This document shows, one piece after another, positions 30,286-39,521 of a stretch of DNA of 40,931 nt (positions are counted from its first letter, which is position 1; every line of letters begins with the position of its first letter). A program made the translations under genes and the position numbers. This stretch comes from a virus. The notes below the pieces were generated by a model. It did no database searches, was not told where the DNA came from, and saw only the letters and a program-made list of their open reading frames with translations. Where the stretch lies: the IMG/VR virus record IMGVR_UViG_3300042922_000652, positions 1 through 40,931 of that record; one strand, written 5' to 3'.

Positions 30286-30842
30286 TAGGGCAGCTCCCTA
30301 AGTCATTGAATATCAGAGGAAATAATTACGATATTAGAACTGACTACCGCACCATATTACTTATATTTGAAGCGTATGGAGATCCTGATCTGACACTGCA
30401 AGAGAAAACGGTTGTTATGCTGCAATGCCTCTATGATAAATTTGAAGCTATACCTGAATCTGATTATGAGGAAGCTATAGACAAGGCTGTATGGTTCATG
30501 GATGGCGGCAAAGATCTGGATGATATAAAAGATACAAAAAAGGTGATTGACTGGGCGCATGATGAGCAACTCATATTCCCGGCAGTGAACAAGGTTGCTG
30601 GTTATGAAACCAGATCAGCGGAATATTTGCATTGGTGGACTTTCTTAGGTTTCTTCAACGAAATCGGAGAAGGTCTTTTTTCTACCGTGATTTCCATTCG
30701 GCAGAAAAAGAATAAAGGTAAGAAGCTAGAAAGGTACGAACAGGATTTCTATCGTGAAAATAAAAAGTTGATTGATCTGGCTGTCAAGTATACGAAGGAA
30801 GAGCATGAAGAAATTGATCATTGGAATGAATTACTGAAATGA
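30282..30842 (+). CDS. Tail assembly protein Gp15-like
   Basis: The protein has 186 residues: MIGQLPKSLNIRGNNYDIRT, then YRTILLIFEAYGDPDLTLQE and LHWWTFLGFFNEIGEGLFST. This is the bacteriophage Gp15 family pattern. It is the second of the chaperone pair that keeps the tape measure soluble during tail assembly. It starts at ATGA overlapping the previous gene. Confidence 0.85.
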   Translation: MIGQLPKSLNIRGNNYDIRTDYRTILLIFEAYGDPDLTLQEKTVVMLQCLYDKFEAIPESDYEEAIDKAVWFMDGGKDLDDIKDTKKVIDWAHDEQLIFPAVNKVAGYETRSAEYLHWWTFLGFFNEIGEGLFSTVISIRQKKNKGKKLERYEQDFYRENKKLIDLAVKYTKEEHEEIDHWNELLK

Positions 30843-30855
30843 GTGAGGTGAAAAT

Positions 30856-33171
30856 ATGGCAGACGGTAGCCTTAAGTTTGATACAAAGATAGATACAGAA
30901 GGTATTGATAAAGGTACCAGATCTATAAAGGGATCCTTGAATAGTTTTCTGCAGTCAGTCCGCAATATGGGTCGTGGTGTAGAGAGTGCTTTCAGCGGTA
31001 CTGCATCTATTGATAAAGCAGATAGCAAGATCAGGATGCTCGTAGATGAAATTGATCAGCTATCTGACGGTCTGTATTACCTTGAAAAGCAGGGAATGTA
31101 TTTCGGCGATAAAGAATATGACGAAGCCTATTCCAAGCTTCAAAGGTTGGAAAAAGAGTTGAATACATACAAGAAATCTCTGGCCGGTGTTGATACTGCT
31201 CAGAAAAAGACTTCTAAGTCAGTGGCTAAAGTTGGGAAGAATATGGATCGTACTACGAAGAGTACTAACAATGGTCATATGAGCATGATGAAGATGCTTA
31301 AAATGTCATTGCTGTTCTCGGTGGTATTTCGTGCGCTTTCAGCAGTAACAAAGGCGATCGGTGAGGGATTCCAAAACCTTGCACAATACAGTAAACAGAC
31401 CAATAAAGATCTCTCAACTCTTGCTACATCCGGTCAAACACTTAAAAACAGCTTTGCAACTGCATTCGCACCAATCCTGACAGCAATCACTCCGGCGCTG
31501 AAATCGTTAATAGATCATCTTTCACAGGCTATCACAGTAGCAGGACAATTCTTTGCCGTTTTCTTTAACGGAGCCAGTACATTTACCAGAGCGAAGGACG
31601 CTCAGATTGACTATGCTAAATCTCTTCAGAAGACCGCGAAGGATGCGAACAAGGCGCTTAGCCCGATCGATAAGCTAAACATGGTCGGAGATGATGCTGC
31701 GGCAGGAAGTGGGGCTACAGATCCCAAGGATATGTTTGAAACTGTAAGTATTAATCCGGCAATAGCCTCTACAGCCTCTGGAATCGCAAATGCAATCAAA
31801 ACCTCCTTCTCTTCATTGTTAACATGGTTTACAACTTCCTTCGGACCGACATTTTCAAAAATATGGACAAACCTGCAGGCGCCATTGACAACATTTAAAA
31901 GCATTGCCTCAGGAGTATTCACTGATCTACTTAGTCTGGGACAGCCATTGGCGAGTTATTTTACAGGGCCATTCACAACATATTTAAATCAAGTGTTTAC
32001 ATCTTTGGAGACGATTGTAGTTGGTCTATTTGACACATTTAACAGAGTGTTCTCGGACATATGGAATATTGCGGTCTTTCCGATGGTGCAAAAGTTTATT
32101 ACAAGCGTGCTTCCAATCCTTACCGCGTTCAGCACAGAGGCGTGGAGTCTATTACAAGAAGTATTCACCGGTGTAAAAACTATCTTTGATATGATATGGT
32201 CTGATGCCATAGCTCCTGCTCTTGAAATTGCTGTTGGTATCTGGATGGATTTTGTGGATATCTTAATTGAATTTTGGAATAAGTGGGGAAAACCTATCTT
32301 TGACGGGATAAAGCTAGCTTGGAATTCTACGGTTGATTTGTTTGTTGCACTCTGGAACAAGTTTTTAAAGCCGATTTGGGACACGTTTATGAAAACAGTT
32401 GATAAACTATGGAAGGATCATTTAAAACCTCTCCTTGCGAATTTTATGGATTTTGTCGGTGAGTTTGTGACTGGAGCCCTTGAAATATACAATAAGTTTA
32501 TCGCTCCGCTAGTAAAATGGTTCGTTGAGAAATTGGGGCCTCCCATCTCTAAGGTTATCTCGTACCTGATAACAAACATAGGCGATTTCTTAGGTGGGAT
32601 CGTAGATGCAGTAAGTGGGATTATAACAGCTCTTAAGGGTGTCGTACAGTTTATTTCCGGAGTATTTACTGGTGATTGGGAAAAGGCTTGGAAAGGCATC
32701 CAAAATATATTTAAAGGAATTTGGGATGCACTCGTAAATATCGTTAAAACCCCGATAAATCTAATCATTGACCTGATAAACGGTATGATTTCAGGTATTG
32801 TTACTGGGTTAAATGCTATCATTGATGCGGCAAATAAAATCAGTATCAAGGCTCCTGATTGGCTTGGCGGTAAAACCTATGGAATACAGCTAAACAGGAT
32901 TACGGCTCCCAAGATTCCGAAGCTTGCAACCGGTGCCGTTATTCCTCCTAATTCTGAATTCCTTGCACTGCTTGGTGATCAGAAGCGTGGCACGAATATC
33001 GAAGCTCCACTGGATACGATTGTAGAGGCATTTAGACAGGTAGCAGGTAATAGCGGAAACATGCTGCATGTAACATTGATGATGCCGAATGGAAAAGTTC
33101 TGTTTGATACCGTTGTGGCCGCCGAGAAAGAAAATTATAACCAGACCGGCGAGCCCGCATTTTTACATTAA
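30856..33171 (+). CDS. Tail tape measure protein
   Basis: The protein has 771 residues, the longest of the genome. It has coiled-coil N-terminal blocks (KADSKIRMLVDEIDQLSDGL), a hydrophobic stretch (KMLKMSLLFSVVFRALSAV), and a long run of W-x(n) motifs around 400-560 (IWSDAIAPALEIAVGIWMDF, WNKWGKPIFDGIKLAWNSTV, WNKFLKPIWDTFMKTVDKLW). At about 1.5 angstrom per residue, the ruler rule for siphophages, it suggests a tail near 115 nm (estimate). No peptidase domain is visible. Confidence 0.92.
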   Translation: MADGSLKFDTKIDTEGIDKGTRSIKGSLNSFLQSVRNMGRGVESAFSGTASIDKADSKIRMLVDEIDQLSDGLYYLEKQGMYFGDKEYDEAYSKLQRLEKELNTYKKSLAGVDTAQKKTSKSVAKVGKNMDRTTKSTNNGHMSMMKMLKMSLLFSVVFRALSAVTKAIGEGFQNLAQYSKQTNKDLSTLATSGQTLKNSFATAFAPILTAITPALKSLIDHLSQAITVAGQFFAVFFNGASTFTRAKDAQIDYAKSLQKTAKDANKALSPIDKLNMVGDDAAAGSGATDPKDMFETVSINPAIASTASGIANAIKTSFSSLLTWFTTSFGPTFSKIWTNLQAPLTTFKSIASGVFTDLLSLGQPLASYFTGPFTTYLNQVFTSLETIVVGLFDTFNRVFSDIWNIAVFPMVQKFITSVLPILTAFSTEAWSLLQEVFTGVKTIFDMIWSDAIAPALEIAVGIWMDFVDILIEFWNKWGKPIFDGIKLAWNSTVDLFVALWNKFLKPIWDTFMKTVDKLWKDHLKPLLANFMDFVGEFVTGALEIYNKFIAPLVKWFVEKLGPPISKVISYLITNIGDFLGGIVDAVSGIITALKGVVQFISGVFTGDWEKAWKGIQNIFKGIWDALVNIVKTPINLIIDLINGMISGIVTGLNAIIDAANKISIKAPDWLGGKTYGIQLNRITAPKIPKLATGAVIPPNSEFLALLGDQKRGTNIEAPLDTIVEAFRQVAGNSGNMLHVTLMMPNGKVLFDTVVAAEKENYNQTGEPAFLH

Positions 33172-33182
33172 GGAGGGTTGAT

Positions 33183-33578
33183 ATGACCGGAAATGGATAC
33201 ATACTGAAAGTCGGAAGTAATGTTTTTCCGAACTCTCTGATTGCTAAGAAAGGGTATAGTAATACGCCTGATCGCCGACAGGATAAAAATAGCTATACAG
33301 ATACCAGGGGTGTTACGCATCGTAACATCCTCCCAGTAAAACGTACTACAAGTAAGATTACCACTATACCGCTTACATATGGTCAGAAGTTGATCGTTCA
33401 GGCGTTCTTTCCGAACAGGGACCATGTGGCAGCCGAGCGGTGGAATGATGAAAAGAATGCATACGAAACCGGAGTATGTTATATACCGGATGTGGAGTAT
33501 GTTATTGATATGATTGATTGCAGTGGTAATTTTTATTATGATCCTATTGAAATTGAATTTATTGCATATGGGGAGTGA
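33183..33578 (+). CDS. Distal tail-like protein (DUF6711 type)
   Basis: The protein has 131 residues: MTGNGYILKVGSNVFPNSLI and TRGVTHRNILPVKRTTSKIT, a beta-rich fold, with a conserved ending YDPIEIEFIAYGE. It sits between the tape measure and the tail-tip protein, the place of the distal tail protein. The ribosome binding site is AAGGAGGG. Confidence 0.78.
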   Translation: MTGNGYILKVGSNVFPNSLIAKKGYSNTPDRRQDKNSYTDTRGVTHRNILPVKRTTSKITTIPLTYGQKLIVQAFFPNRDHVAAERWNDEKNAYETGVCYIPDVEYVIDMIDCSGNFYYDPIEIEFIAYGE

Positions 33579-33583
33579 TTACA

Positions 33584-35821
33584 TTGAATAATATAGATCC
33601 TGTTTTAAAAACTATATATAAGAATGACCGCTTCCCAATGTCTACGGTAGCACATCCTAAGGATATGGAGGCTAACTTTTCCGCTCTTGGCTTAATTGTT
33701 GCGGGTGATCAATTTGCTGACGATAAAGGTGAATTTGAGTTATCAGAAGGCATCTGCAGAGATAATGATCTAAAGTTTGGAAAGTGTAATGCTGCTCAGG
33801 TCAAATTTACGGTTGCAGATGTGGTTGACGAGATTGCTGGTAAGGAATTCTTTCTGAAGCAAACGGTAGATAATCTGTATGATATGCCTTTCGGGTACTT
33901 TACAGTAGATACCTGTCCGAAGCAAGATGATCTCAGATTCAAGGATATCACCGCTTACGATCGTATGCGTAAGATCAATACTGATGTGGCTGCATGGTAT
34001 AATGGTTTAATCTTCCCAATGACTCTTGCAGCTTTCAGAGCCTCATTTCTTGCCTTTGTAGGACTTGCTGAAGATACAAGTAAGCTACCATTACCAAATG
34101 ACTCAATAACTGTGGAGAAGACAGTAGAAGCTGCACAGTTCCCGGGACAACAGGTAATAGAAGCTATTGAGGAGATAAATGGTGTATTTGGTGTCATTAA
34201 TTCGGAAGGTAAGTTTTCTCATGCTATACTGAAGCCTGTATATGGATTATACCCATCTAATACCCTATACCCTTCAGATACTTTGTACCCGGTAGCGGAA
34301 ACAGATACATCATATACGCAACCGGATATCCTGGATGAAACGGTAACTGTAGCTATGCGTGAAGGCATCCGATTTGAGGAATATACGGTACCAGAGATTG
34401 ATAAGCTGATTATTCGTGGGGAAGAGGATGATATTGGTGCTATCGTCGGAACGGGTAGCAATGCATATATCATTGAAGGAAATTTCTTGGTATTTGGCAA
34501 GTCGGCGGCAGAGTTGCAGACTATAACCAATAATGTTTTTGGATACATTGCAAAGCGCCCTTACAGACCCTTCGAGAGCAATCAAATAGGATTACCTTAT
34601 GTAAAGCCGGGTGACATGCTAAAATTCGAACAGGACGATCCAGTAGTAGGATATATGCTTAATCGTACATTAAAAGGAGTGCAGGCGATCAGGGATGAAT
34701 ATACATCGCCAGGCAGCCAGATACGCACACAGCACACGGGACAGAATACTGAGATAATCAAGCTTAAGTATAAGACTACCAAAATCAAAAAGGATGTTGA
34801 AGGTGTCCGGATTGATGTTGAAGATTTAGAGACTAGCACGAACGCAAAGTTTGAAATAGTATCTAATGCGGTTGTACTCGAAGCAAACAGAGCAACGGCA
34901 GCTGAAGGAACACTTAGTGGGCAGATATCGGTTATGGCTGGTAATATAAACCTTAAGGTAAGTAAGAATGAGGTTATAGCATCAATTAATTTAAGCCCTG
35001 AAGAAATCCTACTCAAAGCCAATAAAATAAATTTCAACGGATTTGCTGTATTTGACAGTAATGGAGGCATTTCTAGCATTGATGGGGCGGTGCTTAAGAC
35101 CGGAACTGTTGTAGCGGATACGGTTAGGGCCGGGTGGGTGTATGCCGGGAACATTAGTGCAAGTCAGATATCAGGCGGTACAATACAGGGAGTTGTTTTC
35201 ATAACTACCGATGGAGCCAGGACAACTACAATATCAAATGGTGCGATAAACTCAGATTTTGCAGAGATAGACTTTCTTAGCGTTCCCATACAACTTAATG
35301 TAGGCGGAAGCATACAAATGATCGCCTATGATGGCAGCATTACAGCCGCCAAAATAACATGCTACAATGTCAATGGGGGAGTACCCATTACTACTGCTAA
35401 TATCAGTGGTCAAGCGGTTGGTTATGCGGATAGTGCGGGTTCATCCTCTTCTTGTGCGACAGGCTACCTAACATTAAGCAGTGGAACATTACAAGCTCCG
35501 ACTGGATCGCTATGGATTGGTCAGAATACTGTCAGGGCAAATACTATTGAACAGACATCAAGAAGAGAGAGTAAGAAAAATATCGAGGATTACTCATGTA
35601 ATGCTCTTGAAAAAATCTGCAATACCAAAGTATATCTATATCACTATAACTCAGAGGAAGACGATACAAAAAAACACCTTGGCGTTATCCTTGATGAAGC
35701 ACCGGAAGAAATATCAAATAATGATAAAAGTGCAGCTGAATTATATTCTATGGTGGCAATGTGTTGGAAAGGAATACAGGAATTAAACCATAAAAAAGCT
35801 GACAAACCGCATAATTATTAG
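33584..35821 (+). CDS. Tail-tip/fibre protein with S74-type chaperone end
   Basis: The TTG at 33584 has GGGGAGTGA at proper distance; GTG 33575 lacks one. The N-terminal part (about 1-340) has the tail hub/lysin features (FELSEGICRDNDLKFGKCNA, GYFTVDTCPKQDDLRFKDIT). It carries a short tandem LYPSNTLYPSDTLYP repeat. The middle (about 400-620) is beta-rich and fibre-like. The C-terminus RRESKKNIEDYSCNALEKIC resembles the Peptidase_S74 intramolecular chaperone that trims itself after fibre trimerisation, although the usual SD dyad is replaced. It is probably receptor-binding. Confidence 0.85.
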   Translation: MNNIDPVLKTIYKNDRFPMSTVAHPKDMEANFSALGLIVAGDQFADDKGEFELSEGICRDNDLKFGKCNAAQVKFTVADVVDEIAGKEFFLKQTVDNLYDMPFGYFTVDTCPKQDDLRFKDITAYDRMRKINTDVAAWYNGLIFPMTLAAFRASFLAFVGLAEDTSKLPLPNDSITVEKTVEAAQFPGQQVIEAIEEINGVFGVINSEGKFSHAILKPVYGLYPSNTLYPSDTLYPVAETDTSYTQPDILDETVTVAMREGIRFEEYTVPEIDKLIIRGEEDDIGAIVGTGSNAYIIEGNFLVFGKSAAELQTITNNVFGYIAKRPYRPFESNQIGLPYVKPGDMLKFEQDDPVVGYMLNRTLKGVQAIRDEYTSPGSQIRTQHTGQNTEIIKLKYKTTKIKKDVEGVRIDVEDLETSTNAKFEIVSNAVVLEANRATAAEGTLSGQISVMAGNINLKVSKNEVIASINLSPEEILLKANKINFNGFAVFDSNGGISSIDGAVLKTGTVVADTVRAGWVYAGNISASQISGGTIQGVVFITTDGARTTTISNGAINSDFAEIDFLSVPIQLNVGGSIQMIAYDGSITAAKITCYNVNGGVPITTANISGQAVGYADSAGSSSSCATGYLTLSSGTLQAPTGSLWIGQNTVRANTIEQTSRRESKKNIEDYSCNALEKICNTKVYLYHYNSEEDDTKKHLGVILDEAPEEISNNDKSAAELYSMVAMCWKGIQELNHKKADKPHNY

Positions 35822-35847
35822 AAATATGTTAAATTTATCAATTAATA

Positions 35848-35875
35848 TTGATGTTTTTGTGGAATATAGTATAAT
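35848..35875 (+). promoter_or_regulatory. Promoter of the Big2-domain gene
   Basis: TTGATG (35848-35853), a 16-bp spacer and perfect TATAAT (35870-35875), 20 bases before the ATG at 35896. It gives the gene independent expression inside the late operon. Confidence 0.7.
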
Positions 35876-35895
35876 ATGGATAGGAGGTGTGGATT

Positions 35896-36810
35896 ATGAG
35901 AAAAATATTAACCATATTATTAATTATTGTTTTATCATTGCCAACATTTAATTATGTCAAAACTGCCGAAGCAACAACACAGACTAGAAAACTAATAGAC
36001 AGTGCCTATACTATTGACGGTAAAATTAAAATAAATTCAACGCGATCCGACTTAGATTCAAAAGTGTTTGAATGCACTTTAATGCTATTGGAGCAGACAA
36101 TTCCAAAACAAAGTTTTATGGGGTTAGACGGTACAATAGTAGAAGGTGTTATGACTTATCCAAATATAGGAGATGCAAAAGAAGGAATATTTAATCTACA
36201 GTGGGTATTTACACCGACTCAATCAGAAATATATGAGACTAAATCAGGAACTCTTCATTTTGAAATTGACATGGTTAAAGATGAACCTAATCCTTTTGAG
36301 ATCGATGAAATAACCATTCCATCTCTTACGGCCACAACAGTGCTTCTTGCATCGAGAACAGCGTATGATATCAATCTTAATAACAAAGTATCAGGAACAT
36401 CATATAAGTGGACAAGCAGCAATGATAAGGTAGCCAAGGTTAATCCTAAAAACGGACTTGTAACTGCGGTCAGCGAGGGAACAGCAACTATCACCTGTGC
36501 AATGGCTTTTCCAGATGGTTCATCCCAGGAGCTAAACTCCTTCGTATCGATTAATTACGATGATAATGCTACGATTTTAAGCGATACAGTACTTGATTTA
36601 GACACAGGGGATAAATACACCCTAAAGGTTGAAAATGCTCCTGCTGGGGCAAAATACAAGTTTGCATCGTCTGATAAATCAATCGTAACGGTTGGTACTA
36701 CAAGCGGTAAGGTGACAACAGTATCCTCAGGTGATGCATATATCACTTGTACCATTACAGCCGATAACCAGGTAATTGTATTAAGATGTGATGTGTCAGT
36801 ATCAGAGTAA
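35896..36810 (+). CDS. Secreted protein with two Big2-type Ig-like domains
   Basis: ATG 35896 follows AGGAGGTGTGG. The protein has 304 residues with an N-terminal signal peptide (MRKILTILLIIVLSLPTFNY, cleavage near AEA). The first half is unassigned. Then come two bacterial Ig-like domains: SYKWTSSNDKVAKVNPKNGL with VTAVSEGTATITC, and KYKFASSDKSIVTVGTTSGK with VTTVSSGDAYITC. It has its own promoter and is closed by a terminator, so it is a moron inserted between tail genes. It is likely exported by the lysogen. Adhesion or exclusion is possible. Confidence 0.85.
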   Translation: MRKILTILLIIVLSLPTFNYVKTAEATTQTRKLIDSAYTIDGKIKINSTRSDLDSKVFECTLMLLEQTIPKQSFMGLDGTIVEGVMTYPNIGDAKEGIFNLQWVFTPTQSEIYETKSGTLHFEIDMVKDEPNPFEIDEITIPSLTATTVLLASRTAYDINLNNKVSGTSYKWTSSNDKVAKVNPKNGLVTAVSEGTATITCAMAFPDGSSQELNSFVSINYDDNATILSDTVLDLDTGDKYTLKVENAPAGAKYKFASSDKSIVTVGTTSGKVTTVSSGDAYITCTITADNQVIVLRCDVSVSE

Positions 36811-36823
36811 CTTATAATTGTAA

Positions 36824-36854
36824 GGGCAGCGCCTATGTGGTAGCTGCTCTTTTT
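36824..36854 (+). terminator. Terminator after the Big2-domain gene
   Basis: GGGCAGC (36824-36830) pairs with GCTGCTC (36843-36849) and is followed by TTTTT. Confidence 0.8.
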
Positions 36855-36876
36855 ATGCGCAGAAATGGAGGAAGTT

Positions 36877-37137
36877 ATGAACGGAAACAGAGAAATCGCG
36901 AAAGATAAGAACGAACAAAAAGAAGAGATAGTCAAAGGTATGGACCTCCGCATTGCAGAGTTAAATACAGACATCGTAACTGCAATCAACAAGGCTAATC
37001 TACCAGCGAAGGTACTGGAATATGCCTTTACTGAGTATCTAAACTTAATGCGGTCAAAGGCGAGCATGGCGGTGGCGGAACAGCAGAAAGCCTATGAGGA
37101 AGAGGTGAAGAAGAATGAAGAGATACATAAGGCTTAA
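36877..37137 (+). CDS. Phage protein, unknown (86 aa), coiled-coil
   Basis: ATG 36877 has ATGGAGGAAG in front; an upstream ATG at 36865 overlaps that site and is not used. The protein is highly charged and helical (KDKNEQKEEIVKGMDLRIAE, QQKAYEEEVKKNEEIHKA). It overlaps the next gene by 23 bp. It may be a tail-associated coiled-coil. No family. Confidence 0.65.
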   Translation: MNGNREIAKDKNEQKEEIVKGMDLRIAELNTDIVTAINKANLPAKVLEYAFTEYLNLMRSKASMAVAEQQKAYEEEVKKNEEIHKA

Positions 37138-37606
37138 TTTCCAGAACAGCCCGTCCACAGCTACACCGCTTAATACTACTAATCTCAATAAGATTGATAA
37201 GGGTATTGATGATTGTGATAACGCCATAGAGGACTTATACAATATCAAATTTGATAAAGCAAACATAGCTAACAATCTTGTCACTGCTGCTTCCGGACTA
37301 GCTTTGGATGCGAGACAAGGGACAGCATTGAAAGCTATGATTGATGCGCAAAATGATAATTTAACTAAGATAAAAAAATATGCAACTGGTTATATAAATT
37401 GCACTGCAGGAGCTTTAAAAAATATTAATGTTGACACATCTGACTTGGCTGGTAAAACAATTTTAGATTACTACATCAAGGTGGTTAATGTATCTTTGAG
37501 TAATGTCTTTAAACAATCTATCGTGTATTATGCTGTCGGAAATATAGTATTTACAACGGATGTGACACAGGATTACGCATTTGAGCTTGTAGTATTTTAT
37601 AAATAG
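37115..37606 (+). CDS. Tail fibre/receptor-binding accessory protein
   Basis: The protein has 163 residues: a basic start MKRYIRLNFQNSPSTATPLN, then NLVTAASGLALDARQGTALK, the 'LDARQG' segment typical of phage tail fibres and baseplate upper proteins. The C-terminal part (YINCTAGALKNINV to the end) is beta-rich and probably the receptor-facing part. It lies in the tail-end region before the lysis genes. Confidence 0.72.
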   Translation: MKRYIRLNFQNSPSTATPLNTTNLNKIDKGIDDCDNAIEDLYNIKFDKANIANNLVTAASGLALDARQGTALKAMIDAQNDNLTKIKKYATGYINCTAGALKNINVDTSDLAGKTILDYYIKVVNVSLSNVFKQSIVYYAVGNIVFTTDVTQDYAFELVVFYK

Positions 37607-37636
37607 CTATTAAATTTTCATTTAACCCATTAACCA

Positions 37637-37659
37637 AGACCTATATAGGTCTATTTTTT
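37637..37659 (+). terminator. Terminator in the tail-fibre/lysis region
   Basis: AGACCTATATAGGTCT, a perfect 16-bp palindrome (37637-37652), followed by A and TTTTTT (37654-37659). Confidence 0.8.
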
Positions 37660-37681
37660 ATGTAAAGAAAGGAATGAATTT

Positions 37682-38023
37682 ATGGATAAAATAAAACTTT
37701 TTAATGGCAATGAATACAATGCCAAGGATTTTGCACAGATTGGAGATAATCTTGGCTTTACGGTACCAGGATTATCAGACTTCGCGTCCTTCCGGGGCGT
37801 GCTCACTCCGGAGAATCTAGAGAGTATTGAAGTGTATTCTGAGGGAGGTGCCCTATGTGCGGTGTTCGTAGGATATTCCCAGGTAACCGGAAAATTTGGC
37901 ATCGAAGAGACAGCAGAAGGATTAGACATTACGGTTAATCTGAAAAAGGAAGACGAGTTGCTAAAGCGGATTAAGTTGCTCGAGGAAGAAGTTGCAGCAC
38001 TTAAGGTACCTGGGGTTGAGTAA
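37682..38023 (+). CDS. Phage protein, unknown (113 aa)
   Basis: The protein starts MDKIKLFNGNEYNAKDFAQI and has a beta-rich first part and a C-terminal leucine-rich coiled coil (KKEDELLKRIKLLEEEVAAL). GAAAGGAATG precedes it. Found just before the holin; it may be a structural or lysis-associated small protein. No domain recognised. Confidence 0.68.
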   Translation: MDKIKLFNGNEYNAKDFAQIGDNLGFTVPGLSDFASFRGVLTPENLESIEVYSEGGALCAVFVGYSQVTGKFGIEETAEGLDITVNLKKEDELLKRIKLLEEEVAALKVPGVE

Positions 38024-38060
38024 TCCCTTAATAATTTAAAAAAGAAAGAGAAGGTATAAG

Positions 38061-38507
38061 ATGGATAGAATAACTTTAGTAAAAGCATCATTTATCGGAT
38101 TAGCCGGCGCAATCGGTAGTTTTATTGCAAATCTATTCGGAGGATGGACTAACGACTTGGTGACATTAATGATTATGATGGGCATTGATTTTGCTATGGG
38201 TTTAATGATAGCTGCAATATGGAAGAAGTCCGGTAAATCAGAGAATGGTGCGTTGAGTTCATGGAGCGCGTGGAAAGGGCTGTGTCGTAAAGGGGTATCT
38301 CTATTATTTGTTCTGATAGCTTTTCGATTAGACATTGCTCTGGGAGTTGAATATATCAGAACCGCTGTAATCATTGGGTTTATCATTAACGAATTGATCT
38401 CAATAGTTGAGAATGCCGGTATTATGGGAATCCCAATTCCAAGGGTGATAATAAAGGCTATTGATATGTTGAGAAGCAAGGAAGGAGATCCGGATGGCAC
38501 AGATTAA
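38061..38507 (+). CDS. Holin, phage holin-4 / toxin secretion family
   Basis: The protein has 148 residues: hydrophobic helices at about 10-28 (KASFIGLAGAIGSFIANLF), 33-52 (LVTLMIMMGIDFAMGLMIAA), 78-95 and 105-125, and a charged C-terminus. The DFAMGLMIAAI and RKGVSLLFVLIAF segments fit the phage holin-4 (Bhla/TcdE-like) family. It should permeabilise the membrane at lysis. It overlaps the amidase by 14 bp. Confidence 0.88.
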   Translation: MDRITLVKASFIGLAGAIGSFIANLFGGWTNDLVTLMIMMGIDFAMGLMIAAIWKKSGKSENGALSSWSAWKGLCRKGVSLLFVLIAFRLDIALGVEYIRTAVIIGFIINELISIVENAGIMGIPIPRVIIKAIDMLRSKEGDPDGTD

Positions 38508-39372
38508 GATAGCGGTAGACTCCGGGCATGGATCCAATACGGCCGGTAAGCGTACTTGTAAGCTAACCAAAGATATCGGTCCTTACAAAATGGGTACACA
38601 GGTTCGAGAGCATTGGATCAATACATATATCTGCAAGCTACTACACGATAATCTTATCGGTAAGGGTTATGCGGTTGCTAAGTCAGCCTGGGATGATGGT
38701 ATTGTCACAGATGATCTGGATGTCAGTCTTTCCGATCGGCAACGATTAATAAAGAATGCTAAGTGCCTTTACTCGGTTAGTATCCATCTCAATGCATGCG
38801 GTGATGGTGTTAAGTATAACTCCGGTAATGGGACTGAGGTGCTGATACATAAAGATCCGGCCAGAGTAGGAGATTCCATGACCATGGCTGGGTATGTACT
38901 GTCTGAGATGATCAAAGGCACCAAGCAGACAAACAGAGGAGTAAAAACTCAGGCGCTGGCAATGTGTAATTGTAAATACCTCGGCACTAAGGCAGCCATT
39001 CTTTGTGAGTGCGCCTTTATGACTAACCAGCACGAGGTTGAGACCATGATCACCCAGGAAGACTATTGGCAGGAATGTGCAGACGAAATCGCTGAGGGTA
39101 TTAATAATTACATTCTGTCTACTCTGGCGGTGCCAACCTCCACGATCAGTAAATCTTCCTCGGCTAATGATGTGATGTGGTTGCAGATCAAGGCAAACAA
39201 AGCACTTAGAGCGCTGGGGAGTAGAACAGTGCTTAAGGTAGATGGCGATTATGGCACCAACACTGTAAGTGGAGTGCATGAGCTCTGGCGGCTACTTGGA
39301 TGGAATAAAGACGGCAAGGATACCGGAGAGAGGGCAGGAGCAAAGACACTTGTAAAGCTTAAATCATTTTAA
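38494..39372 (+). CDS. Endolysin, N-acetylmuramoyl-L-alanine amidase
   Basis: The protein has 292 residues. The Amidase_3 domain (about 1-200) shows IAVDSGHGS (His12 zinc ligand), a Glu in VREHW (about 39), SVSIHLNA (about 98) and ILCECAFMTN with the catalytic Glu. The C-terminal 75 residues (VMWLQIKANKALRALG, then VDGDYGTNTVSGVHELWR) resemble a peptidoglycan-binding domain. It cuts cell wall peptide side chains from muramic acid at the end of the lytic cycle. Confidence 0.93.
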   Translation: MAQIKIAVDSGHGSNTAGKRTCKLTKDIGPYKMGTQVREHWINTYICKLLHDNLIGKGYAVAKSAWDDGIVTDDLDVSLSDRQRLIKNAKCLYSVSIHLNACGDGVKYNSGNGTEVLIHKDPARVGDSMTMAGYVLSEMIKGTKQTNRGVKTQALAMCNCKYLGTKAAILCECAFMTNQHEVETMITQEDYWQECADEIAEGINNYILSTLAVPTSTISKSSSANDVMWLQIKANKALRALGSRTVLKVDGDYGTNTVSGVHELWRLLGWNKDGKDTGERAGAKTLVKLKSF

Positions 39373-39485
39373 GCCTCGCTGTACTTCGCCTAGTTATTAG
39401 ATTTAAGCCGTATGATAAAACGTGACATTATTGGTTGTCTGATATCGCAACTGCCTTAAAATCGAGAATACGAGGTCATAAGAAA

Positions 39486-39521
39486 ACCCCTGGGCTTGAT
39501 CGGCTCAGGGGTGATTTTTTT
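39486..39521. terminator. Bidirectional terminator between amidase and the minus-strand gene
   Basis: ACCCCTG (39486-39492) pairs with CAGGGGT (39506-39512), followed by ATTTTTTT on the plus strand; the minus strand has TTTTCTT after the stem. It ends the late operon and the convergent gene at 39520-40245. Confidence 0.75.

Noticed and set aside
30220-30290. Programmed frameshift between the two tail chaperone genes
   Set aside because: Only five A occur before the stop, so no XXXYYYZ heptamer; the ATGA overlap explains coupling without a shift.
32418-32849. 143-residue minus-strand open frame under the tape measure gene
   Set aside because: Its hydrophobic, Ile/Thr-rich composition is the antisense of the repetitive tape measure; there are no start signals.
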